Shown piece after piece: positions 53,003-61,171 of a stretch of DNA of 64,000 nucleotides (its first letter is position 1; each line of letters opens with the position of its first letter). Origin of the DNA: Rhodoferax sp. GTDB taxonomy: Bacteria > Pseudomonadota > Gammaproteobacteria > Burkholderiales > Burkholderiaceae_C. The translations under genes were made by a program, and so were the position numbers. The stretch covers positions 124,001 through 188,000 of the forward strand of contig JACKLK010000008.1 in the NCBI GenBank assembly GCA_024236015.1, read 5' to 3'. The notes beneath the pieces were generated by a model, which had not been told where the DNA came from, made no database searches, and was given only the letters and a program-made list of their open reading frames with translations.

Positions 53003-53977
53003 GTGCTGCAGGTCCTGTTGGTCACCTTTCCCTTCTTTGCGCTGGTGCTGGCCGGTTATCTGGCGGCGAGGCGGGGCATGTTGCGCCTGGACGCGATCCC
53101 CGGACTCAACAGTTTCGTGCTGTATTTCGCGCTGCCGTGCATGTTGTACCGGTTCGGCTCCACGACACCGGTGGAGCAGCTGCTCAACCCAGGCGTTTTC
53201 TCGACCTACCTGCTGTGTGCGCTGGTGATGGTCGGTTTCGTCGTCACGGTGAGCCTGAACCGGCGCATCGGGTGGAACGATGCCGCCTTCGGCGCCCTGG
53301 TCGCCGCGTTCCCGAACACCGGCTTCATGGGCGTGCCGCTGCTGGTCGCCCTGCTCGGGCCGGCGGCCGCCGGCCCGGCTATCGCCACCATCGCCGTCGA
53401 CCTGCTGGTCACGTCCTCGTTGTGCGTGGCCCTGTCCCGGCTCGACGGCGCCGGCCTGCATGGCATGTCGGTGGCCGCCCGCAATGCCTTGCGCGGCGTG
53501 ATGGTCAACCCCATGCCGTGGGCCATCCTGCTGGGCGCACTGGCATCGTGGATCCATCTGGAACTGCCGGTGCCGGTGGACCAGACCGTCGGCCTGCTGG
53601 CCGACGCCGCCTCGCCGGTGGCCTTGTTCACGATCGGCGCCGTGCTGGCGCGTTCGCAGATGATCCAGCCGAGCGAGGGGGCGCATCCGCTGCCGCTGCG
53701 CGACTATCTGCCGGTCGCCGTGATCAAGCTCGTGCTGCATCCGGTGCTGGTGCTGCTGGTGGGCATCGGCGCCATGCAGCTGGGCGTGGCCATCGACCGG
53801 TTCGCGTTGACGGTGATCGTGCTCGTGGCCGCGTTGCCCAGCGCCAGCAATGTCTCGTTGCTGGCGGAACGTTTTGGCGCCAACACCGGGCGTGTTGCGC
53901 GCATCATCCTGATCTCCACTGCCGCCGCGTTCGTGAGCTTCTCCGCGGCCGTGGTCCTGATGGTCGAGCGGAGCTGA
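53003..53977 (+). CDS. AEC family transporter (auxin efflux carrier type)
   Basis: The 324-residue inner-membrane protein has about ten predicted helices in two inverted halves. The family motif region AFPNTGFMGVPLLVALLG lies in the first half and a matching ALPSASNVSLLAERFG in the second; FVLYFALPCMLYRF near residue 40 is also typical. AEC proteins in bacteria carry organic acids such as malate or malonate; the substrate here is unknown. It starts with GTG at 53003 and ends 8 bases before the GGDEF-EAL gene, so the two are likely one transcript. Confidence 0.9.
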   Translation: MLQVLLVTFPFFALVLAGYLAARRGMLRLDAIPGLNSFVLYFALPCMLYRFGSTTPVEQLLNPGVFSTYLLCALVMVGFVVTVSLNRRIGWNDAAFGALVAAFPNTGFMGVPLLVALLGPAAAGPAIATIAVDLLVTSSLCVALSRLDGAGLHGMSVAARNALRGVMVNPMPWAILLGALASWIHLELPVPVDQTVGLLADAASPVALFTIGAVLARSQMIQPSEGAHPLPLRDYLPVAVIKLVLHPVLVLLVGIGAMQLGVAIDRFALTVIVLVAALPSASNVSLLAERFGANTGRVARIILISTAAAFVSFSAAVVLMVERS

Positions 53978-53985
53978 GGCCGGCC

Positions 53986-56607
53986 ATGCGTTCCGTCGTC
54001 GACCAGCGAGGCCAGCTGCGCAACGGCGCCTGGCCGTCGTGGCTGATCGCGGCACTGGTGTTCGTGTTGCTGCTGGCCATGGGCACGACGCTGTTGTACC
54101 GGCTGCAAGTCGAAAAGCTGCGGCAGGAGCGCGGCAGGATCGCGCAGATGGCCGCCGAACGGGCCCAGGTGCTGCAGCGCAGCGTCGAGGGCATGCTGGC
54201 CGACAACCGGGCCTTGGCGGCGCTGGTGCACCAGGGCCATGGCGAGATCGTCAATTTCGAGGCGGCGGCGTCGCAGCTGCTGGACGGAGGCTCGCGCGTG
54301 CTGGCGCTGTCGTTGTCGCCCGGCGGCGTGGTGCGCCACGTGATGCCCTTGGCCGGCAACGAGAACCTGATCGGATTCGACCAGCTCAACGACCCGGGCC
54401 AGCGGCGCGAGGCGGTGTTCGCCCGCGACACCCGGCGGCTGACCCTGGCCGGGCCGCTGCAGCTGGCACAAGGCGGTGCCGGGGTGGTGAGCCGGTTGCC
54501 GATCTTCCTGCCGGGGGACGACGGCGCACCGCGTTTCTGGGGTTTCTCGAACGTCGCGATCCGGCTGCAGGACCTGCTCGCGGCGGCCGAACTGGGCGAG
54601 TTGCGGGCCCGCGACGTCGATTACCGTCTGTGGCGGGTGTTGCCGGACAGTGGCGAGCACCAGATCATCTCCGCCTCCCATCCGGCACCCTTGTCCGAAC
54701 CGCTGCGCCGCAGCCTGGAGGTTCCCAACGGGGCCTGGAACCTGGATCTGGCGCCGGTGGGCGGCTGGGGCCGGGATCCGGTGGTGCCCAGTGCCGCGGC
54801 GGCCATGGTGTTGGCCAGCCTGCTGCTGGCCTACCTGGCCCAGCTGCTGGTCGAGCAGGGGCGCTACAAGGCCGGCCTCGAGGCCCTGATGCGCGAACGC
54901 ACGGCCGAGATGCTGGCCACGCAGAACCAGTTGCGTTCCACGGTCGAGGCCATCCGCGATCCGATCTTCGAGATCGACCTGCACGGCAACTACCACAGCT
55001 GCTACGCGCCGTCGGACAGCCTGTTGCCGATTCCGGCGGAGGACTTTGCCGGACGCACCGTGTTCGAGGTGTTGCCGGCGCAGGCCGCCGAGGTGACGAT
55101 GGAGGCCTTGCGCAGCGCGCAGATCGACGGTTTCTCGCAAGGCGAGCAATACACGCTGGAACTCGTGCAGGGCACGCGCTGGTACGAGTTGTCGGTGGCG
55201 CGCAAGCAGGTCGACGGTGCGGCCGTGCCCCGTTTCGTCGTGATGGCGCGCGACATCACCGGGCGCAAGAGCGCCAAGAGCGCGATCCGCCGCCTGGCCT
55301 TCTACGACCCGCTCACCGACCTGCCGAACCGCCGGCTGCTGCAGGACCGGCTTGAACATGCGCTCAGCGCCACGCTGCGCAGCCGGCGCTTCGGGGCCTT
55401 GCTGCTGATCGACCTGGACAACTTCAAGGCGCTCAACGACACCTGGGGCCATGACAAGGGCGACCTGCTGCTCAAGCAGGTGGCGCTGCGCATGCGCGCC
55501 TGCGTGCGCGACGCCGACACGGTGGCACGCCTGGGGGGCGACGAGTTCGTCGTGTTGATCGACGATGCCGGCGCCAGCGCCGCGGACGCGATCGCCACCG
55601 GGCGCAGGGTCGCCGAGAAGCTGCTGGTGCGCCTGGGCACGCCCTACGACATCGCGGGGCGCGAACACCGCAGCGGCACCAGCATCGGCGTGTCGCTGTT
55701 CGGCGTCGACACGACGACGGTCGAGGAGGTGCTCAAGCGCTCGGACGTCGCGATGTACCAGGCCAAGGCCGCCGGACGCAATACGGTGCGGTTCTTCGAT
55801 CCGCAGATGCAATCGGCGGTCGAGGCCCGTGCCGCGATGGAGGTCGACCTGCGCCAGAGCCTGTCGCGCGATGACCTGGTGCTGCACTACCAGCCGCAGG
55901 TCGGGCCCGGCGGCGAGGTCGTCGGCGCCGAGGCCTTGTTGCGCTGGACCCATCCCGAACGCGGTCCGGTGTCGCCGGGAGAGTTCATCCCGGTGGCGGA
56001 GCAGTCCGGCCTGATCGTCGAACTCGGCGAATGGGTGTTGCAGCGCGCCTGCGCCCAGATCGCGGCCTGGGCCGCGCACCCGCAGACCGCGCGGCTGACG
56101 CTGGCGATCAACGTCAGCGTGCACCAGTTCCGGCAGACTGACTTCGTCGACAAGGTGCGCCAGGCGCTCGAGCACCATCGCGTGGTGCCGGCCCGGCTCA
56201 AGCTCGAGATCACCGAGAGCATGTTCGCGTCGGACCAGGAGTCCATCATCAACAAGATGCGCCACATCAAGGCGCTGGGCGTGGGATTCTCACTGGACGA
56301 CTTCGGCACCGGGTATTCCTCGCTCAGCTACCTGCGCCGGCTGCCGCTGGACCAGCTCAAGATCGACCAGTCCTTCGTGCGCGAGGTGCTGACCGATCCG
56401 AACGACGCGGCGATCGCCCGTACCGTGATCGCGCTGGGCCAGAGCCTGGGCCTGGCCGTGATCGCCGAAGGCGTCGAACTGCAGGGCCAGCGCGACTTCC
56501 TGGCCGCGCACGGCTGCGACTATTGCCAGGGCTACCTGATCAGCCGGCCGTTGCCGATCGCGCAGTTCGATCGTTTCGTCATGCCGGACGCGGGATCGGA
56601 CGGGTAG
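53986..56607 (+). CDS. Membrane-bound sensory GGDEF-EAL protein with PAS domain
   Basis: The 873-residue protein has a transmembrane helix (about 19-39), an extracytoplasmic sensor domain (about 50-265), a second helix (about 270-290), a PAS domain (about 310-425), a GGDEF domain and an EAL domain. GGDEF is intact at 517-521, with an inhibitory R-x-x-D (RDAD, 508-511) five residues upstream, so it is probably an active, product-inhibited cyclic-di-GMP synthase. The EAL domain has E-A-L at 649-651 in EALLRW and the DDFGTGYSSLSYLRRLP and KIDQSFV segments, so phosphodiesterase activity is also likely. The long in-frame upstream reading is a shadow across the AEC gene; the ATG at 53986 is used. 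Confidence 0.95.
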   Translation: MRSVVDQRGQLRNGAWPSWLIAALVFVLLLAMGTTLLYRLQVEKLRQERGRIAQMAAERAQVLQRSVEGMLADNRALAALVHQGHGEIVNFEAAASQLLDGGSRVLALSLSPGGVVRHVMPLAGNENLIGFDQLNDPGQRREAVFARDTRRLTLAGPLQLAQGGAGVVSRLPIFLPGDDGAPRFWGFSNVAIRLQDLLAAAELGELRARDVDYRLWRVLPDSGEHQIISASHPAPLSEPLRRSLEVPNGAWNLDLAPVGGWGRDPVVPSAAAAMVLASLLLAYLAQLLVEQGRYKAGLEALMRERTAEMLATQNQLRSTVEAIRDPIFEIDLHGNYHSCYAPSDSLLPIPAEDFAGRTVFEVLPAQAAEVTMEALRSAQIDGFSQGEQYTLELVQGTRWYELSVARKQVDGAAVPRFVVMARDITGRKSAKSAIRRLAFYDPLTDLPNRRLLQDRLEHALSATLRSRRFGALLLIDLDNFKALNDTWGHDKGDLLLKQVALRMRACVRDADTVARLGGDEFVVLIDDAGASAADAIATGRRVAEKLLVRLGTPYDIAGREHRSGTSIGVSLFGVDTTTVEEVLKRSDVAMYQAKAAGRNTVRFFDPQMQSAVEARAAMEVDLRQSLSRDDLVLHYQPQVGPGGEVVGAEALLRWTHPERGPVSPGEFIPVAEQSGLIVELGEWVLQRACAQIAAWAAHPQTARLTLAINVSVHQFRQTDFVDKVRQALEHHRVVPARLKLEITESMFASDQESIINKMRHIKALGVGFSLDDFGTGYSSLSYLRRLPLDQLKIDQSFVREVLTDPNDAAIARTVIALGQSLGLAVIAEGVELQGQRDFLAAHGCDYCQGYLISRPLPIAQFDRFVMPDAGSDG

Positions 56608-56766
56608 GGCAGGAGCAGCGGCGCGGCGCCGGCCTTCGTGCAGGCATGGTGCCTGCGCCGGATCCGGCCGGCATGCGTCGGGGCGCGGAACGTCCACGCC
56701 GGACCGCCCATCGAGGGCCAAGCCTGGATTGCTGCGATCGCAGCATCGACACCCGGGTTCGGTGCC

Positions 56767-58923
56767 TCAGATCGCCAGCGGATCCACGTCCACCGCCCAG
56801 CGCAGCAGGCCGCGGCCGGCCTCGCCCTGGCGCACCGTGTGCAGCAGTTCGTGCCAGGCCGCCAGGAAGTTCTGCAAGGCCTTGCGCGACGGGCTTTCCA
56901 CCAGCATCTGGGTGCGTTCCACGTTGGCCACGCGCTGGATCGTCATCGGCACCGCGGGATACAGCGTGATCAGCTCGAAGCCGGGCAGATCCGCCAGTTG
57001 CGCCTGGGCCGCGGCGCTGGCCGCATCCAGGAAACCTTGGGCCGCCTCCTGGGTCCGCGCCTCGGCGCGCAGCAGGGCCTGGAACGAGAACGGCGGCAGG
57101 CCGGCACTGGCGCGGTCGCGCAGTTGCTGCTCGGCGAACGCCGGATAGTCGTGACGCTTGAGCGCGTCGAACAGCGGATGCTGGGGCTGGAAGGTCTGGA
57201 TCCACATCTCGCTGTGGCCGCTGACCGCGGCGTCGCGGCCGGCCCGGCCGGCGGCCTGCATCAGCAGGCTGAACAGCCGCTCGGGCGCGCGGAAGTCGCT
57301 GGAGAACAAGGCGTTGTCGGCATTGATCGCCGCCACCAGCGTGATGCGTCGGAAATCATGGCCCTTGGCCACCATCTGCGTGCCCACGAGCACGTCGACC
57401 TCGCCCGAATGCACCTGCGCCAGCTGCGACTGCAGGCTGCCGGCCAGCCGGGTGCTGTCGGCGTCGATACGTGCCACGTTGACCGCCAGGCCCTGTGGCT
57501 GCTCGGGTGTCTGCGAGCCGGGACGGCGCACGTCGGCCAGCAACGCGGCCACGTGTTCCTGCAGCTGTTCGGTGCCGCGCCCGATCGGTGCGATGTCCAG
57601 GTTGCCGCATTCCGGGCAGGCGCGCGGCACGGGTTCGGCGAATCCGCAGTGATGGCACCGCAGGCTGCGATCGATCTTGTGGAACACCCGGTAGGCGCTG
57701 CAATGCGGGCAGGCGCTTTTCCAGTCGCAGGCGCTGCATTGCAACACCGGCGCATAGCCGCGCCGGTTCAGCAGGACCAGGCTTTGTTCGCCGGCGGCCA
57801 CGCGCTGGCGGATCGCCTCGAGCAGGGGCGGCGCGATCACCGCGCGCCGCGGCTGGTGGTTCATGTCGACCCGGCGCACCAGCGGCAGCCGCGCCTGGTC
57901 GCCGACCCGGCTGGGCATGTGCAGCCGCGTGTAGCGGCCGCCTTCGGCGCGCGGCCGGCTGTGGTACCAGCTCTCCAGCGAAGGCGTGGCCGAGCCCAGG
58001 ATCACCCTGGCCTGCTCCCGCTGGCCGCGGTAGATCGCCAGGTCGCGCGCCGAATACCGGGCGCCTTCCTGCTGCTTGTAGCTGGGGTCGTGTTCCTCGT
58101 CGACGACGATGAGCTGCAGCCGCGGCATGGACGCGAAGATGGCCATCCGGGTTCCCAGCACGATGCGCGCCGTGCCCAGGTGGGCGGCCAGCCAGCTGCG
58201 CAGGCGTTGCGGGTGGGTCATGCCGCTGTGCATCGACACCACCGCCTCGGCGCCGAATTGCGGCGCGAAACGCGCCAGGAAACGCTGCTGCAGCTGCGGC
58301 GTGAGGTTGATCTCGGGCACCATCACCAGCGCCTGGGCGTCGGGCTGGCGCTCGATCAGCTCCTGCACGCACTGCAGGTAGACCTCGGTCTTGCCGCTGC
58401 CGGTGGCCCCGAACAGCACGAAGGTGCCCTCGCCGTGGCGCAGTTGTTCCATCACCACCTGTTGTTCGGCGCTCAGCGGCCAGGCCTGTCCCGCCGGCAC
58501 CTCGGTACCTTCGGGCGATGCCGGCGGGCCCGCCGTCGCGCCGGCCGGCGGCGTCTTGCGGCGCAGCCGGCGCTGCAACTGGACCTCGCTCAGGTCGCGC
58601 AGCGGCGGCGGCAATGCGGACAAGGCCACCTCGCCGGGCGCGCGCTGGTAATACCGGGCGGCGAATGTCACCAGTTCGCGCCAGTTCGGACCCAGTGGTG
58701 GCAAGGCATCCAGCACCGTCGAGACCGGTCGCAGCCGGGACGGATCCAGCGACGCATCGTGTGCGGCCGCGCCATCCCAGACGACGCCGAGCGTCTCGCG
58801 CCGGCCCAGGGGCACGCGCACCAGGGTCCCGGGCGTCAGCGGCGATTCACTTCGGTAGGTCAGCGCGCCGCCGATCTGGCTGTGCGCCGGCGTCTGGACC
58901 AGGACGGGAATCAGGTGCGCCAT
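56767..58923 (-). CDS. priA: Primosomal protein N' (replication restart helicase PriA)
   Basis: PriA reloads the replisome at stalled forks. The 718-residue protein has an N-terminal 3' DNA-end-binding domain, Walker A GATGSGKTE, a DEEH box (VVDEEHDPSYKQQ), the zinc-binding cysteines (CSACDWKSACPHCSAYR, then RCHHCGF and CPECGN), and helicase motifs VLVGTQMVAKGHDF and MQAAGRAGR. The C-terminal domain includes SAGLPPFSFQALLRAEA. All eight cysteines are in place. hemE lies upstream on the same strand, separated by a 350-base A+T-richer gap. Confidence 0.97.
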   Translation of the reverse strand: MAHLIPVLVQTPAHSQIGGALTYRSESPLTPGTLVRVPLGRRETLGVVWDGAAAHDASLDPSRLRPVSTVLDALPPLGPNWRELVTFAARYYQRAPGEVALSALPPPLRDLSEVQLQRRLRRKTPPAGATAGPPASPEGTEVPAGQAWPLSAEQQVVMEQLRHGEGTFVLFGATGSGKTEVYLQCVQELIERQPDAQALVMVPEINLTPQLQQRFLARFAPQFGAEAVVSMHSGMTHPQRLRSWLAAHLGTARIVLGTRMAIFASMPRLQLIVVDEEHDPSYKQQEGARYSARDLAIYRGQREQARVILGSATPSLESWYHSRPRAEGGRYTRLHMPSRVGDQARLPLVRRVDMNHQPRRAVIAPPLLEAIRQRVAAGEQSLVLLNRRGYAPVLQCSACDWKSACPHCSAYRVFHKIDRSLRCHHCGFAEPVPRACPECGNLDIAPIGRGTEQLQEHVAALLADVRRPGSQTPEQPQGLAVNVARIDADSTRLAGSLQSQLAQVHSGEVDVLVGTQMVAKGHDFRRITLVAAINADNALFSSDFRAPERLFSLLMQAAGRAGRDAAVSGHSEMWIQTFQPQHPLFDALKRHDYPAFAEQQLRDRASAGLPPFSFQALLRAEARTQEAAQGFLDAASAAAQAQLADLPGFELITLYPAVPMTIQRVANVERTQMLVESPSRKALQNFLAAWHELLHTVRQGEAGRGLLRWAVDVDPLAI

Positions 58924-59019
58924 CGCAAAGCGTCGTTTGGGGAGTGTTCTTGAAGTGAACTTGTGAAGTTGGGGTTAAGTGCTTGATCTGAAAGAACTTT
59001 AGACCTCATCCAAGTTTTC

Positions 59020-59028
59020 TGTGGATAA
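59020..59028 (-). promoter_or_regulatory. DnaA box 1
   Basis: TTATCCACA on the minus strand, the strongest E. coli-type DnaA box. Confidence 0.5.
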
Positions 59029-59058
59029 CTTTGTTGATATCCGGGCGCGGCACACGCG

Positions 59059-59081
59059 AAAGCCTTGTAAACAAAGGCTTT
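59059..59081. repeat. Perfect inverted repeat in the priA-hemE gap
   Basis: AAAGCCTT and AAGGCTTT are separated by GTAAACA. No T tract follows on either strand, so a protein-binding site or RNA hairpin is more likely than a terminator. Confidence 0.5.
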
Positions 59082-59207
59082 GACTGGAATGCCCATCAAA
59101 AAAGCAAAGCGCCAAAACCTTTATGAATCAACAACTTGCGATGGCTATAGGTTTTGTAGTGGGCTGCGTTCGGCGGCGCCGGTCGTGGCGCAGTGCAGCA
59201 CGAATTT

Positions 59208-59216
59208 TGTGCATAA
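59208..59216 (-). promoter_or_regulatory. DnaA box 2
   Basis: TTATGCACA on the minus strand, fitting TTATnCACA exactly, 180 bases from box 1 in the same orientation. Confidence 0.45.
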
Positions 59217-59273
59217 GTCAGGAGTCACCAACCTGATCGGCCGCCGTTTGTGGTAGGCACGGACCGGAACGTG

Positions 59274-60413
59274 TCATGCGCGCAACTGTCGCGATACCGC
59301 ATGCACCGCGTCGACCAGCGCCGCTACGTTTTCAGGAGGGGTGTGCTGGCTGATGCCGTGACCGAGGTTGAAGACATGGGTCGGGCCCGTCTGGTCCGGG
59401 TCGCCGGCAACCGCCTGGTGGGGGGGGCCGAAACTCTCCAGCACGCGCCGCACCTCGGCCTGGATCTGTTCGGGCTGGGCGAACAACACGTTCGGATCGA
59501 TATTGCCCTGCAAGGCCTTGCCCGGACCGCCGACCGCGCCGCCGACCATGCGGCGGGCCTGCCCCAGGTTGACGGTCCAGTCCAGGCCCAGCACCTCGCA
59601 ATCGAGTCGGCCCATCTCGGGCAGCCACAAGCCGCCGCCCTTGGTGAAGACGATGCGCGGGATCACGGCGCCGTCGTGCCGGCGCCGCAGCTGGGCCAGC
59701 ACGCGGGCCGTGTAGGCCAGGCTGAACTGCTGGAACGCACCGTCGGCCAGCACGCCGCCCCAGCTGTCGAAGATCATCACCGCCTGGGCGCCGGCATCGA
59801 TCTGGGCGTTCAGGTAGGCGGCCACGGCGTCGGCGTTGATGGCCAGCATGTGGTGCATCAGGTCCGGACGGGCGTACATCATGGTCTTGACCAGTCGGTA
59901 GTCGTCCGAACCCGCGCCCTCGACCATGTAGCAGGCCAGGGTCCACGGGCTGCCGGAGAAGCCGATCAGCGGCACCCGGCCGTGCAAGGCCTTGCGGATC
60001 GACGTGACCGCGTCGAATACGTAGCGCAGCTTGTCCATGTCGGGCACGCGCAGTTGCTGCACGGCGGCCTCGTCCCGCACCGGATGGGCGAATTTCGGCC
60101 CTTCGCCGATCGCAAAGCTCAGGCCCAGGCCCATGGCGTCGGGAATGGTCAGGATGTCGCTGAACAGGATGGCGGCGTCCAGCGGATAACGCTCCAGGGG
60201 CTGCAACGTGACTTCGGTGGCGTAGTCGGTGTTCGTCGCCAGGCCCATGAAGCTGCCGGCCTTGGCGCGCGTGGCACGGTATTCGGGCAGGTAGCGGCCG
60301 GCCTGGCGCATCAGCCATACCGGCGTGTGGTCGGTGGCCTGGCGCATGCAGGCGCGCAGGAAAGTGTCGTTTTGCAGCGCCGCAAACGGGCTGCCGGCAT
60401 CGGGTGCGGTCAT
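59274..60413 (-). CDS. hemE: Uroporphyrinogen decarboxylase HemE
   Basis: HemE decarboxylates uroporphyrinogen III to coproporphyrinogen III in haem synthesis. The 379-residue TIM barrel shows signature 1 (PVWLMRQAGRYLPEYR, with the catalytic Arg residues), the catalytic Asp in ILFSDILTIPDAMG, and signature 2 (GFSGSPWTLACYMVEG). HVFNLGHGISQHTPPENV near the C-terminus is also typical. Length is normal for the family or slightly long. The start at 60413 has no strong ribosome binding site. Confidence 0.97.
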   Translation of the reverse strand: MTAPDAGSPFAALQNDTFLRACMRQATDHTPVWLMRQAGRYLPEYRATRAKAGSFMGLATNTDYATEVTLQPLERYPLDAAILFSDILTIPDAMGLGLSFAIGEGPKFAHPVRDEAAVQQLRVPDMDKLRYVFDAVTSIRKALHGRVPLIGFSGSPWTLACYMVEGAGSDDYRLVKTMMYARPDLMHHMLAINADAVAAYLNAQIDAGAQAVMIFDSWGGVLADGAFQQFSLAYTARVLAQLRRRHDGAVIPRIVFTKGGGLWLPEMGRLDCEVLGLDWTVNLGQARRMVGGAVGGPGKALQGNIDPNVLFAQPEQIQAEVRRVLESFGPPHQAVAGDPDQTGPTHVFNLGHGISQHTPPENVAALVDAVHAVSRQLRA

Positions 60414-60510
60414 GGGGCTATTGTGGCAGCACGGTACCGGCTGCCGGCGGGCCCGCGGGCCTTCGCGGCCCGGATCCGGAACGTGTTCAGGGCGCCGGCG
60501 GCGACGCTGC

Positions 60511-61125
60511 TCAGGTCTTGTATTTGATCGAGCAGCCGTAGGGTCGGGTCGTCGCGGAACTGATCGGCTGGCCGGCCAGCGCCTCCCGCACGCCTTGTTT
60601 CACGTAGTTGACGGCCGTCTTGATGTCGGCCACCCGCGACGACGCGATGCTGTCGATGCCGCCGGCGTAGACCAGCAGGCCCTGCGGGTCGATGATGTAC
60701 ATGTGCGGCGTGGTACGGGCGCCGTATGCCTTGCCGACCGTGCCTTCGACATCCATCAGCGTATGGGTCGCGCCGGCCTGCTGCTCCCGCATCCAGGCCG
60801 CCAACTGCTCCGGCGCCAGGTAGTCGCTGGCGGCCTCCTCGGTCGAGTTGATCGCCAGCCAGACCACGCCGGCCGCCGTGACTTCCTTCTGCGTGCCCTG
60901 CATGTTGGCGCTGCCGTAATGCTTGCGGACATAGGGGCAGCCGGGGTTGACCCATTCCAGCACCACGTGCCTGCCGCGAAAGCTGGACAACGCGACCGTC
61001 TTGCCCGCGGTGTCCGGCAGGCTGAACGCCGGGGCCTTCTGGCCGACCGCGGGTGCGGCGAGAACGGTGGTGGATACGCCGAGGCCGGCAAGAGCGGCAC
61101 TCGACAGCAGGGTACGGCGCAACAT
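60511..61125 (-). CDS. Exported redoxin (AhpC/TSA-like) protein
   Basis: The 204-residue protein begins with a signal peptide (about 1-23, ending VLA-AP) and continues with a thioredoxin-fold redoxin domain: VGQKAPAFSLPDTAGKTVAL, VLEWVNPGCPYVRKHY with a single N-terminal-type Cys, and RTTPHMYIIDPQG with the cis-Pro. A second Cys is near the C-terminus (RPYGCSIKY). It lacks a C-x-x-C, so it resembles a peroxiredoxin rather than a TlpA reductase. AAGGAG precedes the ATG. It lies 46 bases after the DsbD/ScsB-like gene on the same strand, so that protein may supply electrons to it in the periplasm. Confidence 0.85.
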   Translation of the reverse strand: MLRRTLLSSAALAGLGVSTTVLAAPAVGQKAPAFSLPDTAGKTVALSSFRGRHVVLEWVNPGCPYVRKHYGSANMQGTQKEVTAAGVVWLAINSTEEAASDYLAPEQLAAWMREQQAGATHTLMDVEGTVGKAYGARTTPHMYIIDPQGLLVYAGGIDSIASSRVADIKTAVNYVKQGVREALAGQPISSATTRPYGCSIKYKT

Positions 61126-61171
61126 GGGAGATCTCCTTTTCAGCGGCTGGACGGGGTTGCGGATCGTGGCA

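Larger units (their letters stand above)
58924..59273. promoter_or_regulatory. A+T-richer priA-hemE gap with two DnaA-box matches
   Basis: This 350-base gap is clearly richer in A+T than its surroundings and holds no credible gene. It contains two perfect matches to the DnaA box TTATnCACA on the minus strand: TGTGGATAA at 59020-59028 and TGTGCATAA at 59208-59216 (as read on plus). It also has an inverted repeat at 59059-59081. It must hold the priA promoter. An origin is possible but not favoured, because rpoBC would then run head-on to replication. Confidence 0.5.

Noticed and set aside
58911..59099. 62-residue minus-strand frame in the priA-hemE gap
   Set aside because: No ribosome binding site, no family resemblance, it overlaps the priA start and the DnaA box.
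58924..59273. Chromosomal origin (oriC)
   Set aside because: Only two DnaA boxes and no 13-mer array are seen, dnaA/dnaN/gyrB are absent, and an origin here would make rpoBC and the ribosomal genes run head-on to replication. Kept as a finding, not as an origin.
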